The position numbers and the translations under genes were made by a program. Below, in pieces: positions 27,881 through 37,006 of a stretch of DNA of 64,000 nucleotides. The DNA comes from Parapedobacter koreensis (GTDB lineage: Bacteria > Bacteroidota > Bacteroidia > Sphingobacteriales > Sphingobacteriaceae). How positions within the stretch are numbered: the first letter of the stretch is position 1; every line of letters begins with the position of its first letter. The DNA lies in contig NZ_FNZR01000001.1 of NCBI RefSeq assembly GCF_900109365.1, positions 310,001 to 374,000 on the forward strand, written 5' to 3'. The notes under the pieces are model-generated. The model did not search any database. It was not told the origin of the DNA and saw only the letters and a program-made list of their open reading frames with translations.

Positions 27881-28534
27881 ATGAATGAACCCATAGATTT
27901 CAAAGCGGTAGCAGCACAACTGGCGAAGCCGGAAGGCGAAGCAGGCATCAAGACCGCCGAACAAATGAATATCAGTAATGCCGATATGACACGGTATGCC
28001 ATTGATCAGTTAGCCTTAAAAAGCCGTGAAAACGTGTTGGAAATCGGCCCGGGTAATGGCCGGTTTGCCGAATACGTCCTATCAAAAGGGCCGGATATTC
28101 ATTACACCGGAGCAGACATTTCGGCCACGATGGTTCAAACGGCTCACGAAATAAACAAGCACCTAATCGACATGGGCCAAGCTGATTTCTTGCAAATAGA
28201 TGGACTGCATTTGCCTTTTCCAGACCATACATTTACCCAGGTGTTTACCGTCAATACGCTTTACTTTTGGGAAAATCCGGCAATACTACTGGCGGAAATC
28301 AAGCGGATACTGAAACCGGAAGGTGTTTTCTGTCTCGCCATCGCCAGTAAGACATTCATGGAACAACTTCCCTTCACAGCTTTTGGCTTTGCCCTGTACA
28401 GCCCAGAAGAAGCGCAGGAGCTCCTCGTAGCGAATGGATTCAGGCTCATGGATACCGCCATCAGGGAGCATAAAACTACCAGCGCCAGCAAACAAGAAGT
28501 CATGCGCGAAGAAGTCTTTATCTGCTGCCGATAA
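27881..28534 (+). CDS. Class I SAM-dependent methyltransferase
   Basis: The 217-residue protein has the SAM-binding motif VLEIGPGNGRFAEYVL (motif I) and later strands matching the UbiE/Methyltransf_11 fold, including the motif III region RILKPEGVFCLAI. The substrate is unknown. Its position just after DoxX suggests joint expression but not function. Confidence 0.85.
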   Translation: MNEPIDFKAVAAQLAKPEGEAGIKTAEQMNISNADMTRYAIDQLALKSRENVLEIGPGNGRFAEYVLSKGPDIHYTGADISATMVQTAHEINKHLIDMGQADFLQIDGLHLPFPDHTFTQVFTVNTLYFWENPAILLAEIKRILKPEGVFCLAIASKTFMEQLPFTAFGFALYSPEEAQELLVANGFRLMDTAIREHKTTSASKQEVMREEVFICCR

Positions 28535-28567
28535 TCTTGGAAATGCTTAATTACATTAAGATGGCAC

Positions 28568-28595
28568 TTTGTTTAAAAAATATCTTCTACCTTTG
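28568..28595 (+). promoter_or_regulatory. Promoter of the TetR gene
   Basis: TTTG (28568-28571) and TACCTTTG (28588-28595), 16 bases apart, match the Bacteroidota consensus. The palindromic operator begins one base after the -7 box, so a bound repressor would cover the transcription start. Confidence 0.6.
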
Positions 28596-28596
28596 C

Positions 28597-28609
28597 CTAA
28601 CACTGTTAA
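28597..28609 (+). promoter_or_regulatory. Candidate TetR operator O1 (autoregulation)
   Basis: CTAACACTGTTAA is a near-perfect palindrome centred on C. It shares the 15-mer TAACACTGTTAAATA with the site before the efflux operon. It overlaps the predicted tetR transcription start. Confidence 0.7.
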
Positions 28610-28630
28610 ATAATTAAACGAGGGAAGATA

Positions 28631-29245
28631 GTGGGAAGCAAAGAACGGATACAGCGATTGAAAGACGAAAATAGGATCAATATCCTGGACGCTGCATTAC
28701 AGATTGTAAAGGAAGAAGGCTGGCAAGCCCTGAGCATGCGCAAGATTGCTGATATCATCGAGTATACTGCACCCATGATTTACGAATATTTTCCCAGCAA
28801 AGAGGCTATCCTCTCGGAGCTATCGGCACAAGGATATCGTCAATTAGCTAAAAAGATGCGCGAAGCCAAAATGCACCAGCAACAACCCGAGAAACAGTTA
28901 GAGGCCATGTGGTTGGCCTATTGGGATTTTGCCTTTGAGCACAAAGAACGCTACCAACTCATGTTTGGGGTGGGCATGCGTGCCTGTGAAGTGGGAGCCA
29001 ATTGCGAATGTTCAAAAACCCATTCCGAATTGGTCAATGAAGTTATTTATGAAATCATGAAGGAGAAAGCCCCCAGCACGGATGTGTTATGCCGCAAATA
29101 TTACACCTTCTGGTCCGTTATACACGGCTTGATTTCCATTAATTTGGTCAACATAGGGCTTGAAGACGAAGAAGAGCAGCAGCTATTGAATCAGCAAATT
29201 CTCAAAGACGCCATCTACGGCATTACACGGTCGCTGACCGATTAA
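28631..29245 (+). CDS. TetR/AcrR family repressor of the efflux operon
   Basis: This 204-residue regulator starts at GTG 28631, the only start that keeps the whole N-terminal domain. The helix-turn-helix is at about residues 34-60 (ALSMRKIADIIEYTAPMIYEYFPSKEAIL). The C-terminal ligand domain contains AYWDFAFEHKERYQLMFGVGM. It lies directly before a full RND efflux operon, and matching palindromes stand before both transcription units, so it very likely represses both until an inducer binds. The inducer is unknown. Confidence 0.88.
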   Translation: MGSKERIQRLKDENRINILDAALQIVKEEGWQALSMRKIADIIEYTAPMIYEYFPSKEAILSELSAQGYRQLAKKMREAKMHQQQPEKQLEAMWLAYWDFAFEHKERYQLMFGVGMRACEVGANCECSKTHSELVNEVIYEIMKEKAPSTDVLCRKYYTFWSVIHGLISINLVNIGLEDEEEQQLLNQQILKDAIYGITRSLTD

Positions 29246-29280
29246 TTTTTTTTGCACATTGTTTTACATTAATAAATTCT

Positions 29281-29293
29281 TTAACACCGTTAA
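29281..29293 (+). promoter_or_regulatory. Candidate TetR operator O2
   Basis: TTAACACCGTTAA differs from the other copies by one central base and is also followed by ATA. It lies 133 bases before the efflux adaptor start. A second palindrome, GGTTAC (29314-29319) and GTAACC (29328-29333), follows. Confidence 0.6.
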
Positions 29294-29396
29294 ATAACCC
29301 GTAAAACAGCTTTGGTTACGATGCAAAGTAACCGCATGTGTTTACCAGCTAAAAACACATCAGGATAAATTTCCATTATTTATTATTAATTTTTAC

Positions 29397-29409
29397 TTAA
29401 CACTGTTAA
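29397..29409 (+). promoter_or_regulatory. Candidate TetR operator O3 at the efflux operon promoter
   Basis: TTAACACTGTTAA is a palindrome 17 bases before the adaptor ATG. It sits just after a -7-like TAATTTTT (29387-29394), the same geometry as O1 relative to its promoter. Confidence 0.7.
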
Positions 29410-29425
29410 ATAGTTTAATTACGTT

Positions 29426-30568
29426 ATGAAATATCCCGCATCACTTTTACCCCTTATTTTAGCCTTAGGCTGCAGCAGCGACCCAGAGGCCGGCACTGCC
29501 CCTGAGCAGCAAACCATACCCGTAGTCGAAATCCAGACAGGACGGCAAATCACCTTCCAAGAGTATCCCGCATCCATAACGGGCCTGTCTACGGTCGAAA
29601 TCAGGCCCCAAGTATCCGGCATCTTGGAGCACGTTTATGTAGATGAAGGCGCCAAAGTCGAAAAGGGTCAGCTCTTATTCAAGATTGATGCCAAGCCCTA
29701 CATTGAACAACTGAATCAAGCCAAAGCCAGCCTCCAAGCCGCAGAAGCCAACGCGGAGCATACCCAACTCGAAGTGGAAAAGATGAGCCGACTCACGGAA
29801 AATAAACTCTTGGCTGACTTCCAGTTGAAAACGGCCGTCGCCGCGCATAAAGTAGCCCTTGCCAACTTGGAGCAGGCAAAAGCCGACCTTGCTACGGCCC
29901 AGATTAACCTCGACTATACTACCATCAAAGCCCCCGTCAGCGGGTACATCGGCCGGCTGTTCAAAAAACACGGATCACTGGTAGGCCCCACGGATGCTGA
30001 AGCGCTCACACAGCTTTCTGATGTACATGAGCTGCATGTTTATTTTGCGCTCGCTGAGCGTGATTTCGTAGCATTCAGAAACCGTTTCGAAGGCAATTCG
30101 CTTGAAGACAAGCTAAGCCACGTACCTCCGGTATCCCTTGTACTCTCAGACAACAGTGAGTATCCCGATATGGGCAAAATTGACATGGTAGATGGCCAAT
30201 TCGACCGGAATACCGGGGCAATCACGCTACGTGCGACATTCCCCAACGAACATGGGTTGTTGCGAGCAGGCAATACCGGAAAAATCAGGATAAGCATGCA
30301 CCATGACAGTGCACTACTGGTACCGCAATCGGCCACCGTCGAATTGCAAGATAAAATCTTCGTCTATGCCGTCGACGACAGCAATAAAGTGGTCAAACAG
30401 CCGATAGCTGTGATTGGAAAAAGTGGCCCGAACTACCTAATAAACGATGGGTTGGCCGCCGGCGATAGAATCGTATCCAAGGGAATGGATTATCTGCAAG
30501 AGGGCCAAACCATCGTTCCCCAGGAAGTAACTGCAGATAGCATTAGACGAACCGCATTAAAAAACTAA
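29426..30568 (+). CDS. RND efflux periplasmic adaptor lipoprotein (AcrA/MexA type)
   Basis: The 380-residue membrane fusion protein has a lipoprotein signal with cysteine in LALGCSSD. The biotinyl-lipoyl-like halves flank a coiled-coil hairpin (ISGL to FKIDAKPYIEQL, then QAKASLQAAEANAEHTQ), followed by the beta-barrel and membrane-proximal domains. It links the inner membrane pump at 30575 to the outer membrane channel at 33795. Spacing of 6 bp shows an operon. Confidence 0.94.
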   Translation: MKYPASLLPLILALGCSSDPEAGTAPEQQTIPVVEIQTGRQITFQEYPASITGLSTVEIRPQVSGILEHVYVDEGAKVEKGQLLFKIDAKPYIEQLNQAKASLQAAEANAEHTQLEVEKMSRLTENKLLADFQLKTAVAAHKVALANLEQAKADLATAQINLDYTTIKAPVSGYIGRLFKKHGSLVGPTDAEALTQLSDVHELHVYFALAERDFVAFRNRFEGNSLEDKLSHVPPVSLVLSDNSEYPDMGKIDMVDGQFDRNTGAITLRATFPNEHGLLRAGNTGKIRISMHHDSALLVPQSATVELQDKIFVYAVDDSNKVVKQPIAVIGKSGPNYLINDGLAAGDRIVSKGMDYLQEGQTIVPQEVTADSIRRTALKN

Positions 30569-30574
30569 TCACAT

Positions 30575-33500
30575 ATGTTCAAGAAATTTATCGAAAGACC
30601 CGTACTCTCTACGGTAGTCTCTATCCTACTGGTCATCCTCGGTATATTGGGGCTGACACGGCTGCCGTTACAGCAATTTCCCGACATCGCTCCTCCGGCA
30701 GTTCAGGTTACCGCCTTGTACCCCGGAGCCAATGCCGAAACTGTCCTTCGCGCTGTGGCGCCCTCACTTGAGGAATCCATCAATGGCGTGGAAGGCATGA
30801 GTTATATGAGCTCTACGGCGAGCAATGATGGTTCCCTGGTCATTACCGTCTATTTCAAATTAGGCACTAATCCCGATCAAGCCGCCGTGAATGTACAAAA
30901 CCGCGTAGCACAGGCTACCAGCCAGCTACCGGCCGAAGTCGTACAAGCGGGCATCACCACACAAAAACAGCAGAACAGCCTTATCATGGTGGTCGACCTC
31001 TATACCGAGGACGAAGAACGGTATGATCAGACCTTCCTGACCAACTACGCCCAGATCAACATCATACCGGAGATAAAACGCATACCGGGCGTCGGACAGG
31101 CCATCGTCTTCGGTGGAAACAAGGACTACGCCATGCGTGTATGGCTCGAACCGAGCAAAATGTCGGCCTACAACATTACGCCCAATGAAATCATGGCTGC
31201 TATACAGGATAAGAACATTGAAGCAGCTCCCGGGCGTTTTGGCGAAAGCAGCCGTGAGTCCTTCGAGTTTGTCATCAAATATAAAGGCAAGCGCAACCAG
31301 CCAGAAGAATACGAAAACATCATCATCCGCGCCAATGCTGACGGGTCGATGCTGCGGCTGAAAGATGTCGCCAATATCGAACTTGGCGCATACACTTATG
31401 CAAGTGCTACCCGGATCGACGGCAAGACAGGTCTGAACATCGGCATCATGCAGTTGGCTGGATCCAACGCCAACGAAATTCAGATTGCGTTGCAGGAGCT
31501 CTTGGAAAAAGCCAAAACCCAATTTCCCAAAGGTGTGGAATACCTGATATTGTACAACACCAAGGATGCCCTTGATCAATCAATTGGTCAAGTGAAACAC
31601 ACACTGATCGAGGCATTTATCCTCGTGTTCCTTGTTGTTTTCCTGTTCCTACAGGATTTCCGTTCTACGCTCATTCCCGCCATCGCGGTGCCCGTAGCGA
31701 TTTTGGGTACTTTCTTTTTTATGCAGCTATTTGGCTTTTCCATTAATTTACTCACGTTGTTTGCCTTGGTATTAGCTATTGGTATCGTCGTGGATGATGC
31801 CATTGTGGTCGTCGAAGCAGTCCATGCCAAAATGGAAAGGCGGCGCCTTGATCCCAAAGCAGCCACCCTCTCCGCCATGAGCGAAATCACGGGAGCCATT
31901 GTGTCCATCACCTTGGTCATGTCTGCAGTATTCCTGCCTGTAGGGTTCATGGAAGGTTCCACCGGATTATTTTATCAGCAATTTGCCTTTACCCTGGCTA
32001 TTGCCATTGTCCTGTCGGCCATCAACGCATTGACGCTTAGTCCAGCATTATGCGCATTGTTCTTAAAGCAGCATCAACCGGCCCACGAACAACACGGCAA
32101 GCGGCTAACCTTCAAAGACAAGTTTTTCATTGGATTCAACACCGCATTCAGCAGGCTTACCAATCGGTATGTCGGCAGCTTGCGCTTCCTTATCCGCTTC
32201 CGGTGGCTGACATTGGGCGCATTGGCTGCATTGGTCATTGGCACGGTTGTCATGATCCAGCGCACCCCCACGGGATTCATACCGCCAGAAGACCAGGGGT
32301 TCATCGCCATTTCGGTAGACCTACCTGCAGGTGCCTCGCTTGATCGTACCAATGCCATCTTGCAAGAGGCTGAGCAAATCCTGCAGCCCATGGCTTTTAC
32401 CAAAACACTGAACGTTATCTCCGGCTTCAGCATCCTTACCCAGGCCACCAGCCCGTCGGCAGGCGTAGCCTTCATCTTGTTGAAGCCGAACGAAGATCGG
32501 GGCGACGTGAAAGATATCGAGGAGATTATGACGGTCGTCAACCAACGCCTCGCAGCCATCAAGGGCGCTTCATTTTTTGTATTCACCTTCCCCACCGTGC
32601 CGGGGTTCAGCAACATCGATGGGCTCGATATGGTTTTACAAGATCGCACAGGCGGAAAACTGGACAGGTTTGATCAAATCGGGGGCGGCTTCATCCAAAA
32701 CCTCATGCAACGTCCGGAAATTGCGATGGCCTTCACCGCGTTCAAAGCTGACTACCCACAGTATGAATTGCTGGTTGATGACGTGAAAGCCGAGCAATTG
32801 GGTGTCCGTACCCGGGATATCCTACAAACCATGCAAGCCTATTTCGGTAGTGCACAGGCATCAGACTTCAATCGGTTCGGCAAATACTATCGCGTGATGA
32901 TGCAGGCCGAGAAAAGCGAACGGACAGACCCCACTTCCTTGGACGGTGTTTACGTGAAAAACAAGCTTGGCGACATGGTCCCAATCAATACCTTGGTCGA
33001 ACTACAGCGTGTATACGGTCCTGAGACCGCATCGCGTTACAACCTGTTCAATTCCATGGGTATTAACGCCATACCAGCACCGGGATTCAGTTCAGGCGAT
33101 GCCATACGTGCGGTAGATGAGGTAGCTGCCACGGCATTACCACAAGGATTCTCCCATGAGTTCTCGGGCATCACGAAAGAGGAAATTACATCAGGCGGCC
33201 AATCGACCGTTATTTTCCTGATGTGCCTCGTATTTGTCTATTTTCTGTTGGCCGCACAGTACGAAAGCTATCTGCTGCCTTTAGCGGTCATCCTCTCCAT
33301 TCCCACCGGCGTATTCGGGGTCTTCGCCGCAATAGGCCTCGCTGATATTGAAAACAACATCTATGTCCAAGTGGCGTTGGTGATGCTTATCGGCTTACTT
33401 GCCAAAAATGCCATCCTGATTGTCGAGTTTGCCGTACAGCGCCGAAGGATGGGCAAATCCCTCGTATCCGCAGCCCTGGAAGCCGCAAAACTTCGGCTTC

Positions 33501-33793
33501 GCCCCATCCTAATGACTTCACTGGCGTTTATCGTTGGCCTCACTCCTATGATGACAGCTACCGGGCCGTCTGCAAAAGGCAATCACTCCATCAGCATTGG
33601 TGCGGCGGGGGGCATGATTTCCGGCGTGGTGCTGGGTTTGTTGATTATCCCTGTATTATATATCCTGTTCCAATACTTGCAGGAGCGCATCACAGGCCCC
33701 GCGCCCAGTACCACACACATTCCGTCATCTTCATTTCATTCGGATTCGCACCAACCAGAAGATACTCACGCAGCATTACAACATCATCATTAA
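30575..33793 (+). CDS. RND multidrug efflux transporter (AcrB/MexB type)
   Basis: The 1072-residue inner membrane proton/drug antiporter belongs to the HAE-1 family. It starts with the typical MFKKFIERPVLSTVVSILLVILG. It has twelve membrane helices, with the proton-relay aspartates in AIGIVVDDAIVVVEAV, and two large periplasmic loops with porter and docking domains. The length is slightly above AcrB because of a histidine-rich C-terminal tail (HIPSSSFHSDSHQ...HHH). Substrates cannot be read from sequence. Confidence 0.96.
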   Translation: MFKKFIERPVLSTVVSILLVILGILGLTRLPLQQFPDIAPPAVQVTALYPGANAETVLRAVAPSLEESINGVEGMSYMSSTASNDGSLVITVYFKLGTNPDQAAVNVQNRVAQATSQLPAEVVQAGITTQKQQNSLIMVVDLYTEDEERYDQTFLTNYAQINIIPEIKRIPGVGQAIVFGGNKDYAMRVWLEPSKMSAYNITPNEIMAAIQDKNIEAAPGRFGESSRESFEFVIKYKGKRNQPEEYENIIIRANADGSMLRLKDVANIELGAYTYASATRIDGKTGLNIGIMQLAGSNANEIQIALQELLEKAKTQFPKGVEYLILYNTKDALDQSIGQVKHTLIEAFILVFLVVFLFLQDFRSTLIPAIAVPVAILGTFFFMQLFGFSINLLTLFALVLAIGIVVDDAIVVVEAVHAKMERRRLDPKAATLSAMSEITGAIVSITLVMSAVFLPVGFMEGSTGLFYQQFAFTLAIAIVLSAINALTLSPALCALFLKQHQPAHEQHGKRLTFKDKFFIGFNTAFSRLTNRYVGSLRFLIRFRWLTLGALAALVIGTVVMIQRTPTGFIPPEDQGFIAISVDLPAGASLDRTNAILQEAEQILQPMAFTKTLNVISGFSILTQATSPSAGVAFILLKPNEDRGDVKDIEEIMTVVNQRLAAIKGASFFVFTFPTVPGFSNIDGLDMVLQDRTGGKLDRFDQIGGGFIQNLMQRPEIAMAFTAFKADYPQYELLVDDVKAEQLGVRTRDILQTMQAYFGSAQASDFNRFGKYYRVMMQAEKSERTDPTSLDGVYVKNKLGDMVPINTLVELQRVYGPETASRYNLFNSMGINAIPAPGFSSGDAIRAVDEVAATALPQGFSHEFSGITKEEITSGGQSTVIFLMCLVFVYFLLAAQYESYLLPLAVILSIPTGVFGVFAAIGLADIENNIYVQVALVMLIGLLAKNAILIVEFAVQRRRMGKSLVSAALEAAKLRLRPILMTSLAFIVGLTPMMTATGPSAKGNHSISIGAAGGMISGVVLGLLIIPVLYILFQYLQERITGPAPSTTHIPSSSFHSDSHQPEDTHAALQHHH

Positions 33794-33794
33794 C

Positions 33795-35231
33795 ATGAAT
33801 ACATTTTCGATTAACATATTCTTTTCGTTTTGCCTTGCCGCATCGCTGTTCATCACGTCCTGCAGAGCGCCCCAAGAAGGTGTGCAGGCAGGTGCAGCGT
33901 TGCCCGAATCGTACCGCAATGCCCCCCTATCATCGGTTGATACTATCGATACCGCAGGCATCGCCTATCTTCCCAGAACGGACTATTTCAGTGACAGCAC
34001 CCTGCTGGCCTTGTTGGACACTGCCATCGCACGCAATAACGATTTGCAGCTGGCCGTGAAAAACATCGAAGTTGCCAACCAGCTTTTGGCACAGGCGAAG
34101 CTGGCCTATCTGCCATCCGTAGCGTTGGTGGCGGTAGGCAGCACCACCCGCCCGTCAAACAACAGCCTAAATGGACTCAGCCTGAATCAATTCTTGGGCA
34201 ACAGACATATTGAGGACTATAATGCTGCGGTATCTTTTTCCTGGGAGCTGGATATCTGGGGAAAAATCCGCAATCAAAAAGCGGCGGCACTTGCTTCCTA
34301 CTTACAGACCGAGGAAGCCAAGAAAGCCATCGAGACCCAATTGGTTACCAATGTGGCTTATGCCTACTACAATTTGCTGGCACTGCGAGCGCAATTAGCT
34401 ATTGCTCAGCGCAGTCTTACCCTCAACGACACTACGTTGAACCTCATTAAGCTCCAATACGAAGTAGGTGAAGCCACCCTATTGGCTTTGGAGCAAGCCG
34501 AAGCGCAACGACTGAGTGCAGCAACACTGATTCCCTTATATGAGCAGGAGATCAATATACAAGAAAACGCATTGAGCATTCTCATGGGCAGGGTACCAGA
34601 GGCTGTATCCTCTGGGGCACATCTCGCGGATATTGCCATTCCCGATCACATATCTGCCGGTATTCCCTCCGTCCTGCTGAGCAGGCGGCCCGATGTCCGT
34701 TCTGCGGAATTAGGTGTACGGATAGCAGATGCCTACGTGCGCCAAGCACGAGCTAGCATGTATCCTTCATTGACCATTACCGCCCAGGGTGGTGTCAATT
34801 CGTTTACCGCAAGCAACTGGTTTACCATGCCAGCGTCGCTTTTCGGATCCGTTGCCGGCGGGCTTACACAACCCATTTTTCAAAATCGGCGGTTAAAAAC
34901 CGCCTATGAGGTGTCGCGCATCGAACGGGAAAAATCCGTTATTCAGTTTCGTCAATCCATGCTGGTAGCTGTTGGCGAAGTGGCTGATGCACTCATCAAA
35001 ATCGAGAAGCTGAAAGCGCGCAGTATCCTCACAGCAGAAAAAGTAGTCCGGCTCCGCAATGCCGTGAACAATGCCAACGTATTATACACAAATGGCGCCG
35101 CTAATTACCTCGAAGTAATCACAGCACAAAACAACATGCTCCAAAGTGAGCTCGAACTTGCAGATGTCAAGCGATTGCATCTCGGGGCATTAGCCGATCT
35201 GTATCGTGCCGTTGGCGGTGGCTGGCAGTAA
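33795..35231 (+). CDS. Outer membrane efflux channel lipoprotein (OprM/NodT type)
   Basis: The 478-residue TolC-family protein has a lipoprotein signal with cysteine in FITSCRAP. It shows the duplicated alpha-helical barrel: ELDIWGKIRNQKAAALASYL in the first half and SRRPDVRSAELGVRIADAYV in the second. It starts 2 bp after the pump stop and completes the tripartite efflux system. Confidence 0.94.
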   Translation: MNTFSINIFFSFCLAASLFITSCRAPQEGVQAGAALPESYRNAPLSSVDTIDTAGIAYLPRTDYFSDSTLLALLDTAIARNNDLQLAVKNIEVANQLLAQAKLAYLPSVALVAVGSTTRPSNNSLNGLSLNQFLGNRHIEDYNAAVSFSWELDIWGKIRNQKAAALASYLQTEEAKKAIETQLVTNVAYAYYNLLALRAQLAIAQRSLTLNDTTLNLIKLQYEVGEATLLALEQAEAQRLSAATLIPLYEQEINIQENALSILMGRVPEAVSSGAHLADIAIPDHISAGIPSVLLSRRPDVRSAELGVRIADAYVRQARASMYPSLTITAQGGVNSFTASNWFTMPASLFGSVAGGLTQPIFQNRRLKTAYEVSRIEREKSVIQFRQSMLVAVGEVADALIKIEKLKARSILTAEKVVRLRNAVNNANVLYTNGAANYLEVITAQNNMLQSELELADVKRLHLGALADLYRAVGGGWQ

Positions 35232-35280
35232 CCCTATTGCTGATAATGTAGGGGTAGTCGCAAAAAATCTGTTATTTTTT

Positions 35281-35310
35281 TTGGAAGGAATGGAAATACT
35301 CCTATCTTTG
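35281..35310 (+). promoter_or_regulatory. Promoter of tRNA-Glu
   Basis: TTGG (35281-35284), 18 bases, then TATCTTTG (35303-35310): an excellent Bacteroidota promoter 41 bases before the tRNA. It lies on the chromosomal side, outside the integrated element. Confidence 0.75.
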
Positions 35311-35351
35311 CAGACCGAAAAAACAATAGGGTTTTTCGGGGCGATTAAAAA

Positions 35352-35423
35352 GGCCCGTTCGTCTAGGGGTTAGGACGCAAGATTTTCATTCTTGAAACAG
35401 GGGTTCGATTCCCCTACGGGCTA
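35352..35423 (+). tRNA. tRNA-Glu (anticodon TTC)
   Basis: The 72 bases fold into a full cloverleaf. The acceptor GGCCCGT pairs with ACGGGCT (one G-U pair), discriminator A is at 35423, the anticodon stem is CAAGA/TCTTG, the loop TTTTCAT holds TTC at 35385-35387, and the T-arm is GGGG TTCGATT CCCC. CCA is not encoded. The gene is intact although it is the integration site of the element to the right, whose recombinase gene ends inside it. Confidence 0.97.
35386..35423. other. Probable ICE attachment region in the tRNA-Glu 3' half
   Basis: The recombinase frame crosses this segment and stops in the anticodon loop, so the junction of element and chromosome should lie in or next to it. No second copy of this sequence was found elsewhere in the window, so the exact core cannot be defined. 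Confidence 0.55.
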
Positions 35424-36969
35424 CTTTAGGGGAAAAGTCTAAAATACTGGATTTTTCCCCTTTTTTTATGCCGTTTAAAGTCCTGTTTATCAGCAAAATA
35501 ACTTCAAGTGCTTCATTAGGTCGAGGGGTTCGATGTTGCTCTCCATTGAAAGTTACGAAATCCGGATAAAGGGATGCCACTAATTTACGCTTCTCATGCG
35601 GCTCTGCATTGTAATACCGTTGCTGCACGTTCATAAACTTAGTAACAACCCTATCCAAAAGGACATCCAGTGTTTTCATGGTCTGCGTCTTGGCTGGCAA
35701 TTCGGCAAGTCTGTCTTCTAATTCCCGAACATCCGCGCGACATTCTGTCTTGATGATTTTGAAATCTTCTGCGTCTATTTCATCTTGCATCAACCGTTGC
35801 CTCGCTTTGGCTATCATCGCTTCCTTTTCTTCTATCTGTCTGCTAATATCCCGACGGTCATCCCATTCCACCTCATTTTGGGACTGGAAAACATCCTTTA
35901 CAACCAACTTGAACAGTTCACCAGTTTCAGGACGCAATGAATATTGCATCACTTCCCTTTCAAAATAGTTGTTTACCACATCCGCTTTAAATCTGAATTT
36001 GCATTCATTGCATGAGCAATGGTAGTAATAATAACGTCCTCCATGTCTTCCCTTTGACCCACTTCCTGTTAGCATCCGTGTACATTGTGGGCACCGTATA
36101 ACTCCCCTTAATACGAGCGTTTGTTCAGACGCTTTAATTTTTGTGGTTTTTGGCCGTCTTTTTCCGTTCAGCACATCCTGCACTCTATAAAATAACGTCT
36201 TGTTGATTAGCGGTTCGTGCTGGCCATCCACTATATCCATTTCTTCATTTTTGTATTGTGGTACGATAATAAGTCCACAGTAAACAGGATTCCTTATCAG
36301 CTTCCAGAAGTTGTTGCGTTCGCACTTTAACCCCTTTTCGTTTGCTTCCCTACGTATCTGTTCTGCGGGCTGCACACCTTTGGCAAGTTCTTCAAAAACC
36401 CATTTCATAATTTCTGCCTCGCCGGGTTTGGGCGTGATATACTTCCGCTCTCCATCGGGCGTAATCCTGTTGACATAGCCTTTAGGCGCTGCTCCCATCC
36501 ATCGCCCCTGTTTCCTTGCTCGTCGCATTCCATCAAGTACATTGAGCCCCCGCCGTAAATTCTCTGCTTCGGGAATTGATAGGTACACGGCAAGCATAAC
36601 AGCGCTTTCAGGAACTCCAAAGTCAATCGGTTGGTCAATCGCATCGGCACTTACATACAGGCCGCGTAGGATGCCTATCATGGCATAGGCTGCCTCGACG
36701 CTGCGGCTGAACCTATCCCACTTCACAAACAGTACTTTTACTTCCTCTTTACTTTTCGTCTTCCCACGTTTTTTCAGTATGGATAAGAGTCTTTTCCATG
36801 CTGGTCTATTGAAATTTTTGGCTGAATGATCCTCACGGTAAATGTCCACAATTTCCAAACCGTGAAAATCACAGTAATTCTTCAACCGCTCTTCCTGTTC
36901 AGGCAACGAATAGCCCTTCTTTTTCTGTTCATCCGTGCTTACACGGATGTACAAATACACTTTTTTCAT
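35386..36969 (-). CDS. Large serine recombinase (site-specific integrase)
   Basis: The 527-residue protein has a resolvase catalytic domain (1-150) with nucleophile S11 in YIRVSTDEQ, a recombinase domain (about 160-270; RNPVYCGLIIVPQ), a zinc ribbon (C293, C296, C318, C323) and a coiled-coil tail. It would integrate and excise the element through double-strand cleavage with a two-base crossover. Its last 12 codons (RRGIEPLFQE and neighbours) are antisense to tRNA-Glu; the TGA overlaps the anticodon. The tRNA terminator also lies inside the gene. CTnDOT relatives usually use a tyrosine integrase instead. Confidence 0.93.
   Translation of the reverse strand: MKKVYLYIRVSTDEQKKKGYSLPEQEERLKNYCDFHGLEIVDIYREDHSAKNFNRPAWKRLLSILKKRGKTKSKEEVKVLFVKWDRFSRSVEAAYAMIGILRGLYVSADAIDQPIDFGVPESAVMLAVYLSIPEAENLRRGLNVLDGMRRARKQGRWMGAAPKGYVNRITPDGERKYITPKPGEAEIMKWVFEELAKGVQPAEQIRREANEKGLKCERNNFWKLIRNPVYCGLIIVPQYKNEEMDIVDGQHEPLINKTLFYRVQDVLNGKRRPKTTKIKASEQTLVLRGVIRCPQCTRMLTGSGSKGRHGGRYYYYHCSCNECKFRFKADVVNNYFEREVMQYSLRPETGELFKLVVKDVFQSQNEVEWDDRRDISRQIEEKEAMIAKARQRLMQDEIDAEDFKIIKTECRADVRELEDRLAELPAKTQTMKTLDVLLDRVVTKFMNVQQRYYNAEPHEKRKLVASLYPDFVTFNGEQHRTPRPNEALEVILLINRTLNGIKKGEKSSILDFSPKVARRGIEPLFQE
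35428..35467 (+). terminator. tRNA-Glu terminator, inside the recombinase gene
   Basis: AGGGGAAAA (35428-35436) pairs with TTTTCCCCT (35453-35461), followed by seven T. It ends the tRNA transcript and overlaps the recombinase C-terminal codons on the other strand. Confidence 0.8.
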
Positions 36970-36971
36970 TT

Positions 36972-36985
36972 CACAAAATTTTGTG
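36972..36985. promoter_or_regulatory. Perfect 14-bp palindrome at the recombinase start
   Basis: CACAAAATTTTGTG ends two bases before the recombinase ATG (36967-36969). Its position fits an operator controlling recombinase expression. Confidence 0.6.
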
Positions 36986-37006
36986 TTAAAAAACTAAAGA
37001 ATTGCC

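Noticed and set aside
30926-31579. 217-codon minus-strand frame inside the RND pump gene
   Set aside because: Shadow of the strongly conserved transporter frame; no domain or signal sequence.
35352-35423. Disruption of tRNA-Glu by the integrated element
   Set aside because: All arms, anticodon and promoter are intact, so the element restores the tRNA gene.
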